Source of the DNA: Pseudevernia furfuracea | Lineage: Eukaryota; Ascomycota; Lecanoromycetes; Lecanorales; Parmeliaceae | Length of the DNA stretch: 64,000 bases | Assembly: GCA_022315425.1 (NCBI GenBank) | Contig: JAIUPT010000038.1 | Location: 1,054,001 to 1,118,000 of the forward strand | Reading direction: 5' to 3' | In this document: positions 33,671 through 44,200 of the stretch, piece by piece | How the letters are laid out: each line of letters begins with the position of its first letter | Numbering within the stretch: position 1 is the first letter of the stretch | Position numbers and translations under genes: made by a program | Notes under the pieces: model-generated | Told to the model about the DNA's origin: nothing | Seen by the model: only the letters and a program-made list of their open reading frames with translations | Databases searched by the model: none

Positions 33671-35177
33671 CTATTGCATTTCGTTGAATTGCTGAGGATA
33701 CAAAGATCGGTAGCTTGCCTCCACTAAGCTTGTGGAGTTTTGCGAGTCTCCCGCCCCAGTCCAGAAAAACAAACCCCCCAGACCCTCTTTCAGCGCAAAC
33801 TGTGCCTTCATGTGGACGGTTCGAGAATCATCGTAGGTCACAAAGCCGCCATCACCGCCGACGCAATACACAGCACCTGCTTCCTTGTCAAAAGTTACAA
33901 CGGCTCCCGGCCGCGGCAAATTCTTGTACTCGAAAGTACCTTCCTCGCCTCCATGACCTGTGAAGCGGTCTCCTGCCTTGCTAGCACCCAAGAAGGAACG
34001 TCCATACGCAGGGACGCCGAGCAGAATTTTCCTGGCCCTTACACCTCGGGACTGGGCGTAGGCCACCTACGCAGAGTTCGGAGTCAGCATTGCTTCTTCA
34101 AGCCCAAAGCCTGAGTTACGAAACAGGTCTGGGGCGCAAAAAGACCCTTTTGCTCCTGCAATATGTCTTATAAGATTACAACTCAGGCTTTGGTCCCAAA
34201 CAGGAAAAATTCACTGGGAAGTGTACGTACTGCTGAGCTACATGAGACTCTGGCGGCCTCGTTGTGAGGGTTCTTCGGGCTGTAAAGCTGGGCGTGATGA
34301 CCACAAAGATTCGTCCACGGGCCGGAGAAATCGTAAGTCATCAAGTTGATTAGATCCAAATAAGTAGAGGCCTTGCCAAGATCAATGTTCCTCAAGGCCC
34401 ATTCACCAGCAGGCAGGGCAGAGGTCAGTATATATCTTGGGGCGGGCAATTCTTTCCGAAGCGCTGCAAGCAATTGAACGTAGTGTTGGCCTTGCTTAGG
34501 ATCTGATGGATGTTCCCAATCGACTTCAAATGTCAGCTGCGATCGGAGCCCAAATATTCAAGTGACCACTTACTATCTATGCCATCCAGTCCAAATAAGT
34601 CCACTATCTGTCTTGCGCTTTGGGCAAAACTAGATCGAACGATTCCGTTGCTGGCAACTGCCGGAAAAGGAGCACTGCCTTCTCCTCCTCCGCCAACGGA
34701 AAGAACTGTCTTGATTTTAGGGTATTGCGTTTTGAGAGCTCTCAGATCATTGAGACATCCTTTCACGCTTCCATCGCCATTAATGTCGATCTCGGTGTCG
34801 GCGTACTCGTCGCTGAACTGCAGCCAAGTAAGTCTCAACAGGAAAAGCCAAGTGTGAGAACTGTATTGCACACAAACAAATGACCCTGGTTTCTCACCCT
34901 GCATGTTGCATAAGTGCGATACGCTTCAATGTGAAGGAGATACTCACCATGCAAATGCGTAGAAGACGTGGGTAATGTATTTCAGATTTAGAGAGGACGG
35001 AGGAAATCCTTTGTAAACTCGCCAGTTTGGGTAATAGACGGCATTAATGGGGAGTGATTGACCGGTTTGCTCGACATGGGCATGAATTGGTTGAACTTGC
35101 TCTTGGCTCTTCTTTTTGAATGGATTCAAGGAGTGTGTGCGCCAACTCGGCTTTGATGTGCTCTGGGATGAAGTCAT
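33671..35177 (-). CDS. GH18 chitinase (non-secreted, ChiB-like)
   Basis: Five exons (35177-34948, 34898-34874, 34817-34574, 34523-34231, 34066-33671) give 395 residues. The GH18 motifs are all present: INAVYYPNWRVYKGFPP (strand 1), KTVLSVGGGGEG (strand 3), the catalytic DGIDIDWE created by splicing at exon 3/4 (Glu at about 170), NLMTYDFSGPW, and KILLGVPAYGRSFLG, with a final GLGGLFFWTGAGDS. The enzyme hydrolyses beta-1,4-GlcNAc polymers by substrate-assisted retention. No signal peptide is seen (the basic N-terminus contains LNPFKKKSQE), so it resembles intracellular ChiB-type enzymes of autolysis. Exon 2 is a 25-nt micro-exon (VRNQGHLF), and its right border is my least certain splice. Intron 4 (164 bp) is introner-like with a 14-bp perfect inverted repeat. 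Confidence 0.87.
34067..34230 (-). repeat. Introner-like intron 4 of the chitinase gene, with hairpin
   Basis: This 164-bp intron contains AGACATATTGCAGGAGCAAA and the 3' block ATGCTGACTCCGAACTCTG before the TAG acceptor. The arms CCAAAGCCTGAGTT (34104-34117) and AACTCAGGCTTTGG (34180-34193) form a perfect 14-bp inverted repeat that could fold into a stem around the shared GACATATTGCAGGAGC block. Confidence 0.72.
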
Positions 35178-36271
35178 GTGAAGCGTATTTAGAGAGGTGA
35201 AATTCAGAGTAGGGGAACTGAAACGTCGGTTTTCCGGAAAAAGCAGGCATTGTTATAGAAGCAAAATGTTTGAGAATCAAGAAGCATCACATCATATTAC
35301 TTACAAGACGGTGAGCGATTTCTTGAAAAATACGGTACCGTCCCGCTTTTCAAACACAAACATAATAACATCATCAAGCACGCGAGGCACGTGCAAGCAG
35401 CACCGGTCGAGAAAAAACTTAAGGTAATGTTAGTACGGCAAGTCAATTGGACCAAAAGCTCAATAACATCCCTGTTCGATTACAACTCATTATCACTTTT
35501 TCACCAATAGTCCTCGCGATTTTAAACTCCTACGTAAAGTACATGTACTCGTATACCGATTAATGATATGTAAAATTTGCACTCTGAAGAACTCCTCTAG
35601 CTGCATTTTTTATCAGTACGTCAAATACGGAAACTTATCCGACGCATCCAAGCCGATGTCGATGAGGTTCGAAGCAACTAAGAGCCGATCAACCATTGAT
35701 AGTAGGTGCTCCAGCGAATAAGCAGAACCCTGTACATACGTCCCTCCTCGTATCCTCTGAAGTGCCATGGATATACGGGAACGGCATCATGTGTTTTGAA
35801 AGGAAGTGAATTCTATTCGTAGTCTCTGAGCTTCCGAAATATTTAATTTCCTGCTTTTCGAGCTTCCAAAGTTTCATCTTGGACCCGCTGTAAACAGCTC
35901 GTGGCTATGAGATACATTGGGGATGGAGCAGCCCTGGTTCTCCAGCCAAGAAGACCGAAGCAGGGTGTTGGGATTGAGTGAGGAAAGGGCCGACTTCCTG
36001 ATAGCTACAATCGTGTATTTAGGGTGCAAGGGTCTCGATCGTCTGGCCTAAGCCCTAAAACTGCTTGATCTAAGTTCGAGTAACCGCGTCAAGCGCGGCT
36101 CGAGCCTTGGCAATATCGACTTATTGGCTCTCCAAGTCAACAACTTGCCAGGGATGGTAATGAGCCGGCTTCGAGAAGCCGGGAGAAAAGTTGACTTAAT
36201 AATAACACAAGCCTCCACTATATCTTCTGAAAGTCACATACGTCTGCTCGGCCCTACCGACTCTACACACC
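35178..36271. promoter_or_regulatory. Divergent promoter region chitinase / yth1
   Basis: About 1.1 kb between divergent start codons. A CACGTG E-box-like palindrome is present at about 35388. I see no gene and no distinctive repeat. Confidence 0.4.
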
Positions 36272-37024
36272 ATGGCCGCTGCAGTCGACCACCGGGGAAC
36301 TACGCCGATGAACCTTGATCACAAAAGCCCCAACGGATTCCCAAAGCCTCCAACTTATGAGTTCGCCTTCTCCGAGTTCCTCAAACGCGAATACCGCTTC
36401 GGTCTCGATCCCAACCGACCGGTATGTCAAGCAGACCGCCAAGGTCTCTGCCCTTTGGGCAACCTTTGTCCTGATAAACACGGCAACCATCACAACAACA
36501 ACCTCGTCTGCAAGCACTGGCTGAAAGGTCTCTGTAAGAAGGGTGACCAGTGCGATTACCTGCACGAATACAACATACGGGCCAGAGCGGAATGTACAAA
36601 CTATAATCGCAGTGGTTACTGTGTCAGCGGGGAGGACTGTAATTATCTACACGTCGATCCAGCAACGAGACTGCCTCCTTGTCCGCATTACGACAAGGGG
36701 TTTTGCCCCTTGGGTCAACGTTGCAGCAAGAAGCATGTGCGGAAGAAATTGTGCAAATTCTACCTTGCTGGCTTTTGTCCTTATGGACGGCAATGCAAAG
36801 AGGGCGCACACCCGAGATTCCCAGAGGATTTGCCGAAGCCTACTGTGAAGGTTGAGAAGACGGCGGAGGAGATAGAGGCAGAGAAGGAGAGACTGCGGGA
36901 GGAGGCTGATCGACAGGAGCAGAGGGAGTACGAGAGGAATGAGGGCAATAGAGGAAGAGGTAGAGGCAGGGGTGGTGGAGGGCGGTATAATCCCAGGAGG
37001 CGAGGAGGAGGTCACGACAGATGA
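36272..37024 (+). CDS. yth1: mRNA 3'-end-processing zinc-finger protein Yth1 (CPSF30)
   Basis: Single exon, 250 residues. Five CCCH zinc fingers follow each other: CQADRQGLCPLGNLCPDKH, CKHWLKGLCKKGDQCDYLH, CTNYNRSGYCVSGEDCNYLH, CPHYDKGFCPLGQRCSKKH and CKFYLAGFCPYGRQCKEGAH. Before them is FAFSEFLKREYRFGLDPNRP, the conserved Yth1 N-terminus. The C-terminus is a charged helix (EEIEAEKERLREEADRQEQ) and an RGG/RG-rich tail, likely RNA-binding. Yth1/CPSF30 is the subunit of the cleavage and polyadenylation factor that contacts the polyadenylation signal and Fip1. Finger 3 diverges from the consensus I know (ARAECTNYNRSGYC instead of a PEC.FF.K.GYC type), but all metal ligands are kept. Confidence 0.95.
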   Translation: MAAAVDHRGTTPMNLDHKSPNGFPKPPTYEFAFSEFLKREYRFGLDPNRPVCQADRQGLCPLGNLCPDKHGNHHNNNLVCKHWLKGLCKKGDQCDYLHEYNIRARAECTNYNRSGYCVSGEDCNYLHVDPATRLPPCPHYDKGFCPLGQRCSKKHVRKKLCKFYLAGFCPYGRQCKEGAHPRFPEDLPKPTVKVEKTAEEIEAEKERLREEADRQEQREYERNEGNRGRGRGRGGGGRYNPRRRGGGHDR

Positions 37025-37576
37025 TATGCTCGAAGAATCCTCGAAGGTGTTCCCCACCGATCCAAATTGGTGACCGCAAGTAGAGGAGGAGTACTGAATC
37101 ACAGTTTTACTCAACCTCCCTACGCCTGAGACTGGGAATTGCCTCATTCACAACAACTGGAGGTGGCTTTAGTCCGTAGAGTCTCGAGACGAACGCCGAG
37201 AGGTTATCCTCGGCACACCGATTGAAGGAAAGCTGGTCTATGCCGTCCCTCGGCCCTGTATACGTCAAGCAATGTTCGCTGCTCAAAGGACATTATGTGG
37301 TAGACTGATGAGGGAGTGCACAGAAAAGCTAGTATTGAAATGAATCCGGGCTGCTGATACAGCGTGGTAATATGCAGAAGCCCTGACGAATGCTATTGGA
37401 ACATTCCAAGCCTTTTGTCCAAGCCATAAATCAAAATTTATGTTGTATTGAGCATCATGGTGTTGCAATGATAATCGAACAGTTTGGACGCCAAACGCCA
37501 TGCCCCAATTTCATTCCACCTGTTCGTATGACTGAGACGAGATAAACGCTGAATTAATTCCCTAACCCATCACTGC
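37025..37576. other. Convergent intergenic region
   Basis: 3' regions of yth1 and of the DUF1776 gene. Nothing else is recognised. Confidence 0.4.
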
Positions 37577-38968
37577 TTATCGATTCCTCGGATCGCATCT
37601 GTCATCACCGTCATCCACCTTCTCCCACTCAGCACTGCCTTCTACAGACCCCTCTTTCTCTGCTGTTTCAACCCGATTCGCCTTGGCAGCTCCCATCATC
37701 CAAGCCACGATTCCATCCGGAACCCACTTTCCAACAAAATAATAACTCCTGGCACCTCGTCCCACGAAGATTGTCCCATTACTTCCCTTTCCCCTCACGA
37801 TAGCATCAAAAACTCCGTTATGCAACTCGCGCAACGATTGAGCTTTCACCGGTTTTTCGACCCCTTTTTGCTCAAGCCTTCGCCTCGCAAATTCCGCTCT
37901 CGACGAGTACTGGCTCGGCACCAGCTGCTGATTATCTGAGAGAGCAGGACCATGGTCGAAGTGACCAAGCCGGAGTTGTACGACGTTGACGCCTTGGACT
38001 TGCACCTCTCGGCGTAGCGTAGATATGTACTGGTTCAAAGCACCCCCTATGACACTTTCGGCGGCGTGGGAAGGCGGAGTGAGCGATGGTACGATCGAAG
38101 GGTTGAGGAACAGTAGGGTAGATTTTTGAGAGATAAGGAGAGGTAAGAAGGCGTGGAGGGTCGTGAACGGTGCCACGAGATTGGTGTTCAGGATGTCAGA
38201 CCAGTCGGGCGGGGAAAGCGAAGTAACAGGACTGACAGGAAGGGTGACTGCTGGGAGTAATACAAGGGAAGTTAGGTGAAGGTTATGAGGCGGAGCGTTG
38301 GTGAGGGGATGCTGAGGAGTGTTTATGTGTGAGGCGAACTTCTGGACGGTCTCTTCTGTAGACGAGAGCTATAGTACATCGTTAGCAATCTCTGTCTACG
38401 TTTTCAGATGCGCGAGGTATACAGATGTAATATCCATGTTAAGTGGCCGAATGTCAGCTCTCGACTCAGATTGAACTATTTGTTCCTCGGACAAAGTGCT
38501 GACTGGGATGTAGACTATGAAGCCTCTCCTTTCGAGATCTATAGACAGCGAACGAGTAAGAGGCGAATGGGGAGATCCAGCGAGGACCACGACCTCTGTC
38601 CTGGATCCATTCTTAGCACGCCCTGCCCGTCTCTTGACTCTGTCATTTCTCCTTCGCCGCCATACAATGAAGGCTCCAGTACCAACGAATGCAACCACCG
38701 CTGCTGTCCACGCTCGATGTTCAGAAACCCAAAGGCGAGTAGCTTCGTAGTAACCAAGCGGTATAGCTACAACCGGTACTTTGTGGGGGACAGGAGGTGG
38801 CTTTGGCTTAATCGAGTCTGGAAGCCAAGGGGTGTCTCGGAAAGCATCTTTCAATGAACGGCCCACGTATTCGAAGTGTCGATCAATGGCCTCGGTGAAG
38901 GAGTTGACAGAGTCCAAAAGATTCGACATTTCAGATGTGACCTGAGCCTGGAGAGGCACGTTGTCCAT
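37577..38968 (-). CDS. DUF1776 fungal protein (SDR-like fold, membrane anchored)
   Basis: Two exons (38968-38423, 38368-37577) with a 54-bp phase-0 intron give 445 residues. The N-terminal part (FTEAIDRHFEYVGRSLKDAF, then WLPDSIKPKPPPVPHKVPVV) and the short hydrophobic segment WTAAVVAFVGTGAFIVW followed by RRRRNDRVKRRAGR suggest a single membrane anchor with basic flank. The remainder resembles a degenerate Rossmann/SDR domain: TEVVVLAGSPHSPLTRSLS, DLERRGFIVYIPVS, DWSDILNTNLVAPFTTLHAF and SAL-type loops. The classical YxxxK and TGxxxGxG motifs are missing, as in the DUF1776 family. The cellular role is unknown. The Asn in LNTNLVAPF sits where SDRs keep a structural Asn. Confidence 0.83.
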
Positions 38969-39326
38969 GAGTATCGAGCCGTTGAGGATTGGACGTGGAC
39001 CTGGACCATCTGGCGCATGACCGTACTCTACTCGTACCGAGGATTAGCCGACTCCCTTCCTGTGACTTTACTTTCTACCACCCTCTTTTACGATAGAAAT
39101 CAATACCTTGCGAGGTAAGCCTTTGACCTGATGCTAGCATAACTGGGACTGGGTATGCCGAGGGGCTTTGGAAATATGTGAATGGCGGAAGGGATTCATA
39201 AGCACGATTCTGGAGACTTCCAGAGGCAATGTACCACCTCACCTCATATTCTGCCAGGAAACCAGAGTCTTCCCTTCTGAACTTTGTTTATGACCACCGA
39301 CAACTCTCCTCAACATAACTGCCAAC
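38969..39326. promoter_or_regulatory. Divergent promoter region DUF1776 / wss1
   Basis: These 358 bp between divergent start codons show no distinct element. Confidence 0.35.
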
Positions 39327-40691
39327 ATGGTCTTTGAACATGATCCCGCCGTCTCCGAATATCAACATGAAAGATCGCGCCCCCGAGAAGCGGAGGCGCT
39401 GCAAACCCTCCGCAAAGTCGCATCCCTGGTCAAGCCCATAATGAGACAGCGAGGGTGGAAGGTCGGAGTCTTGACGGAGTTCTATCCACCAGAGCGTAAT
39501 CTGTTAGGCCTGAACATTAACAAGGGACAGAAGATATGCCTCCGCCTGAGATATGCTGGCGATGAGCGTCAGTTTCTTCCTCTGGAGGAAGTCATTGATA
39601 CAATGCTACACGAGTAAGGTAATTTATGGTCCTTTGCCGGCTACATGGCTAATAACCGTTTACCAAGACTCTGCCACATAGTCTTCGGTCCCCACGATGA
39701 ATCCTTCCATAACCTCTGGAACCAACTGCGCGACGAGCACGAGCAACTAATCCGCAAAGGCTACACAGGCGAAGGCTTCCTCTCAACCGGTCACAAGCTC
39801 GGTGGTCGGGGCCGTATCCCTATGCATGAAGCCCGTCGCCTAGCTCGCGTCAACGCAGAGAAAAGACGAACTCTCACAGCAGGCTCCGGGCAAAAGCTGG
39901 GAGGTGCTCCTGTAAGGCGAGGCGTGGATATCAGGAACGTCATTGCAGATGCCGCCGCGAGGAGAGCTACGATTATCAAAGGTTGTGCTAGCGGCGTCGA
40001 TGCGGAGCGTGAGAGGGAGATAGACAAAGAAACGAACAAAAAGGGTTTCCGGACCAAAGCCGATGAGGAGGACGCGAACGAGGAAGCCATCATGATCGCC
40101 TACATTGACCTCGTCCAGGAAGAAGAAAGGGATAAGTACGGTGACGCCTACATTCCGCCCAGCAAAGAGAACCCCGCTGGCAGCCAAGGAGGCTTCAACA
40201 AAATTAAATCAGAACATGGAATCCGATCCAATCGTGTACCAACAGTACCAACATCCACGAAACCCGTACCCCCTACCACCAACACTGTAGGTCCAGGCCA
40301 CGGCCAAAGCACGCTTCCCCCATCTACTCAGCCTCCATCCACCAAAACCCCAGCCCCCCCAGCACCATCCTCAGACTCCTGGACCTGCGAAATATGCACC
40401 CTCGTCAACCCAGCCAACTACCTCTGCTGCGATGCCTGCAGTACCGAACGCCCATCCCCACCGCATTCACCAGTAACAAAGCCTCAGAAATTTGCCTCGA
40501 CTCAAACTAGACCAAGCTCAATCAGGAATAGCGATTCCAAGAAAGCGGTAAAGTCGCTCATGTCTCTTGATGCCACGACGTCGCAGCTGGCTGAGAAGCC
40601 GGTCGGTTGGTCTTGTCATAACTGTGGGAACTTCATGGAAAGCGAGTGGTGGACTTGTGCCAGGTGTGGGAGTATGAAGCAGAGTTCGTAA
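39327..40691 (+). CDS. wss1: WLM-domain DNA-protein crosslink protease Wss1
   Basis: Two exons (39327-39613, 39668-40691) with a 54-bp phase-2 intron give 436 residues. The WLM domain spans about 15-200. LLGLNINKGQKICLRLR leads to the zinc-protease active site HELCHIVFGPHD, which is created by the splice: His95, Glu96, His99 and probably His105. The helix FHNLWNQLRDEHEQLIRKGY follows. The C-terminus holds two RanBP2-type zinc fingers, SWTCEICTLVNPANYLCCDA and VGWSCHNCGNFMESEWWTCA, separated by Pro/Thr-rich sequence. Wss1 degrades proteins covalently trapped on DNA, is activated by DNA, and works with SUMO and Cdc48. The RanBP2 fingers may bind ubiquitin or nucleic acid. I cannot point to a secure SUMO-interaction motif. 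Confidence 0.93.
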
Positions 40692-41267
40692 TGGGCACCT
40701 TGTCGGCGAGGCACCAAAAAAAGTGGCACTCGAAAGCGGACCCAATTCCTGAATCAATCGCGATATCAACAACCACAAGGAGGTCCTTTCGTTGTTGAAC
40801 GCTCAACCTGTAGCAATTTCATTCAAGAATACCCTTTCTCTCGGCATGATATCTGATACTGGCGCCAGCGCAAAAAGATTCAGTGCCCAAGTTTTTTAGC
40901 GGCTCGCCTATTTGATCATGGTGGACTTCAGCTGAGAGGCATGACTTATGAGATAATGTGATAGATTGATTTTTGCATAGCGTGGAACAATCAGCTTGCT
41001 GGCAGCAAGATGGCAACGGCAGCTACGAAGCATAGCGACGGCCGTTCCAAACTCATCATCAAGGCTATTTGCATCGGATATTATTAAATCCCTTTAAGAT
41101 ACCATTATCGACACACTGCTATCGCTGGATCGCTATGTAATTATAATTATGTCAAGTGAAGACTCGGCTTGACGCTGCAGCAAAAAAATCCTGTATTATC
41201 CATGCCTTTTATTCATCTACCCTTTCTTTTCCCCTCCCTCGAATGTAGTCAATAAGGTACTCATTAC
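40692..41267. other. Convergent intergenic region
   Basis: 3' regions of wss1 and the PhoD-like gene. Nothing else is recognised. Confidence 0.4.
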
Positions 41268-44200
41268 TCAATTGGTCGGGGCACGTCGGCCAGCACTTTT
41301 CTCCTCGATATCCTTGACCTTATTCAAGAATCTCCTCCACCCTTTATCTTTCTTCTCCGTATAAGCCTCGATGCCACTATAGCCCTGGGAAACAGGCCTC
41401 GTTAAACTCTTAGGCGGCTCTTCTTCATATTCCTCGCTCTCAGAGCCGCCACTCTCGGAATAGCTTTGGGCGCCAGCCTCGACATTCCTATGAGCGTCGA
41501 CGGAGCTCGGCAGGTTGATCCCACCATTCGCCGAGGAGCTGTTGGCATGCGCCATAGGACCAACACCCAGCATGCGGTCGACCTTACTTGGCTTACGTCG
41601 GTACCCGCTGTTCGGATTTGGTGGACTCGTATCAAGATGCTGGTGATAATCGACAGAATCATGCCGTGCCTCGTCAAAATCAGAATTAACGAACTGGCGT
41701 TGCTGCTGGCCCAGCTCTCCATATTGCCTTTGCTGTCTTGGCGGCATTGAAAAGGGCTGCTGTTTAGTTTCTCCAATCTGCTGATTACGATCTTCGAAAT
41801 CTCTTTGCCTCTGGGGCCGCTGATCGCCATATTCTCGTTCAACCGGCGGGGTCTGATCTCGATACTGCCTCCTTTGAGAAACTCCAAAGCTCCAACGTCG
41901 GGGTTTGACCGGTTCAGCCTCCGCCTCACCCTCGTTCTCGCCCTCGCTCCCACTTGGAGTCAGGCTGTCTTGCCTGCCCCAATTCCCCCGACCTTGACCA
42001 CCGGTCAGAGTGTTTCTCCTGGTGCCTCTCATACTGCCTAGCCGAGATAAAATGCCCTTCTTCTTATACGTCTCGGTATTCACGTCTCCTTCTCCTTGGT
42101 ACCAAAGCGCTGGAATGAGAAGCCGGTAAGGAACGGTGATACCTGCTGGATCTTTCTGGTTGACCTCACAGTTCAAGACTATATCAAGCCCATGCTCAAG
42201 ATTGATGTGACCTGTCATGTCATCCACGTCTCCTCCTTTCGCTGCAGCTTTCTCACTCATGTTGGTTGGACGGCGGTGGAAGTTACCGGGACGTGGAAGA
42301 GGGGCGGAGCTATGGCGTTGATCGCCATTTCCGCTGGTGGTGGCAGCCCTTTGAGGCGTTTTTGGCTGAGGAGGAAAATAGTCATCAGGCGGAGGCGAGG
42401 ACGGAGAGTCCCCAGTATCGTATTTGTTCGAAAGCGGATAGTCGTTGCTTGGCGGTGGCCCACGACCTGAAAGTCGGCGGATGAGGTTGCCAGGTTTTAC
42501 GTCACCTCTTGTTAGTGATAGGGTCCTTTGAAGGCGGGTTTGAGGGGGTGGAGACTCGTCGCTCGGGGTTTGAGGCTCTGACTGAGGTGGTGTTGGTGGA
42601 GGTGTGGAGCCTGGATAGTACTCTCTAATTGAGCACCAATTTCTTCGTGGCAAGAGTCTTTTGTTATTTCTTAGCTTGCCATTCACATCATGGGTAAACA
42701 TCGGAATCATATCCTCATCGGTGTCACCGTCGAGATGGTGAGTCTTGTTACGCCTGTTGAGAATATCGGCCATGTTATTTGGTGGAGGCGTATTGACGAT
42801 GGCAGATGAAACGACATTGGCCATGTAACGATGGTCTCGGTCTTTTGGTATCTTCAGCTTAGGATTCGAGTAGAATTGGCCGACCGCTGCTAGATGAACA
42901 TCACCACTGATCGATGGTTAGTGTCGAACAAATCCTCAAAGCGTTTCCTAACACTTACCCAAGGATTGTCACCCTGACCGACTTCTCTGCAGCCAGTTCC
43001 TGAAGCTCCTGAACAAACCAATTTCTTTCTTGCTTGTGGTTCTTCGCGGTCCAGTGATCGTCCAGGTCATCTAAGATTTCCACCCCGCCATCGAATTTAT
43101 TGAGGAAGCCTCCAAGCATGCCAGCTCGGCCCAGGGCTTTGACAGGGTCCATCACTCTGCTTGTGATCAAGTTTTCGAGCCAAACTAATCTTGGATAGGC
43201 GATAGGCACGCCGAGCACCACGACAAGATGCTTAGTTTCACCCTCAACGATCTCTCTTCGGCACCTGTCTAAGACCATCTCATATGTGGCTTCGCTCAGG
43301 ATTCCTTCTCTCTATACTGGATTAGCACAATCACTATATCTTTTTGCCTAATTGTCACTTACTGTTCGCTCTGTGCGACAGTCAAGAGCAAGAAGCGCGA
43401 CGTTCTTCCCAAGAGAAACAAAAATACTCCTACTGAGCTCGTTGATATAGGGCCCAGGTGAAGGTCCCATAAGCCAACTTGGTTCATCAGCGGGTCCTTC
43501 GTCTGAAACGCTTTGGTGCTGAAATAGCATATAGTACTTGAACGCTACAGCTCCGAGACCGCAAAATACTGGCGTGCTCATGAAGTGATGCGGATAGGAA
43601 CCGAAACCATCAATGATGTCTGTAGAGATGTTGTCAGCCAGTCATCATTCATCTTATGATTCCGTTGCAGTATCAGAAGCAATCATATCATATACTTGGA
43701 CGGTGCATTGAAATCTGCCAGAAGAGAGGTCTGTTCCAGTTGGCAAACATACCATGATCATCCCACATGTTTACCATTGGGATCTGGGAGTTAGCCATGC
43801 CGAAGAGACCTTGAGAGAACCACATAGAGTACCTTTCGAGATAGAAAGTCTCGAGTTGCTCATGCATGGATGGCGTGAAGTCAGCTTCATGTTTATGATG
43901 TGGATTCTTGATCTCGAGCCATTCCCGAAAAAGTGGGCTTTGGTTCATGACAGCATCGTTGTAAATTTGATCCCCTCCACCAATCATGACATGGAACGGT
44001 CGTGTCTGATGACAGTTGAGCACATCTCGCCAGAGAGGGTCAGGTCCAGAGAAATTATCCGGGCTGTTCCTTTGTAAGCATAGTTTCCTTTCAAGAGGTA
44101 TCCAGACTTACTTGACGCTCATGCTGAAACCGTTGCAGCTATGGAACATCACGTTCATTGACTGGCCTCTTCCGGGTATCCAGAATCCCACAGAAGGCGA

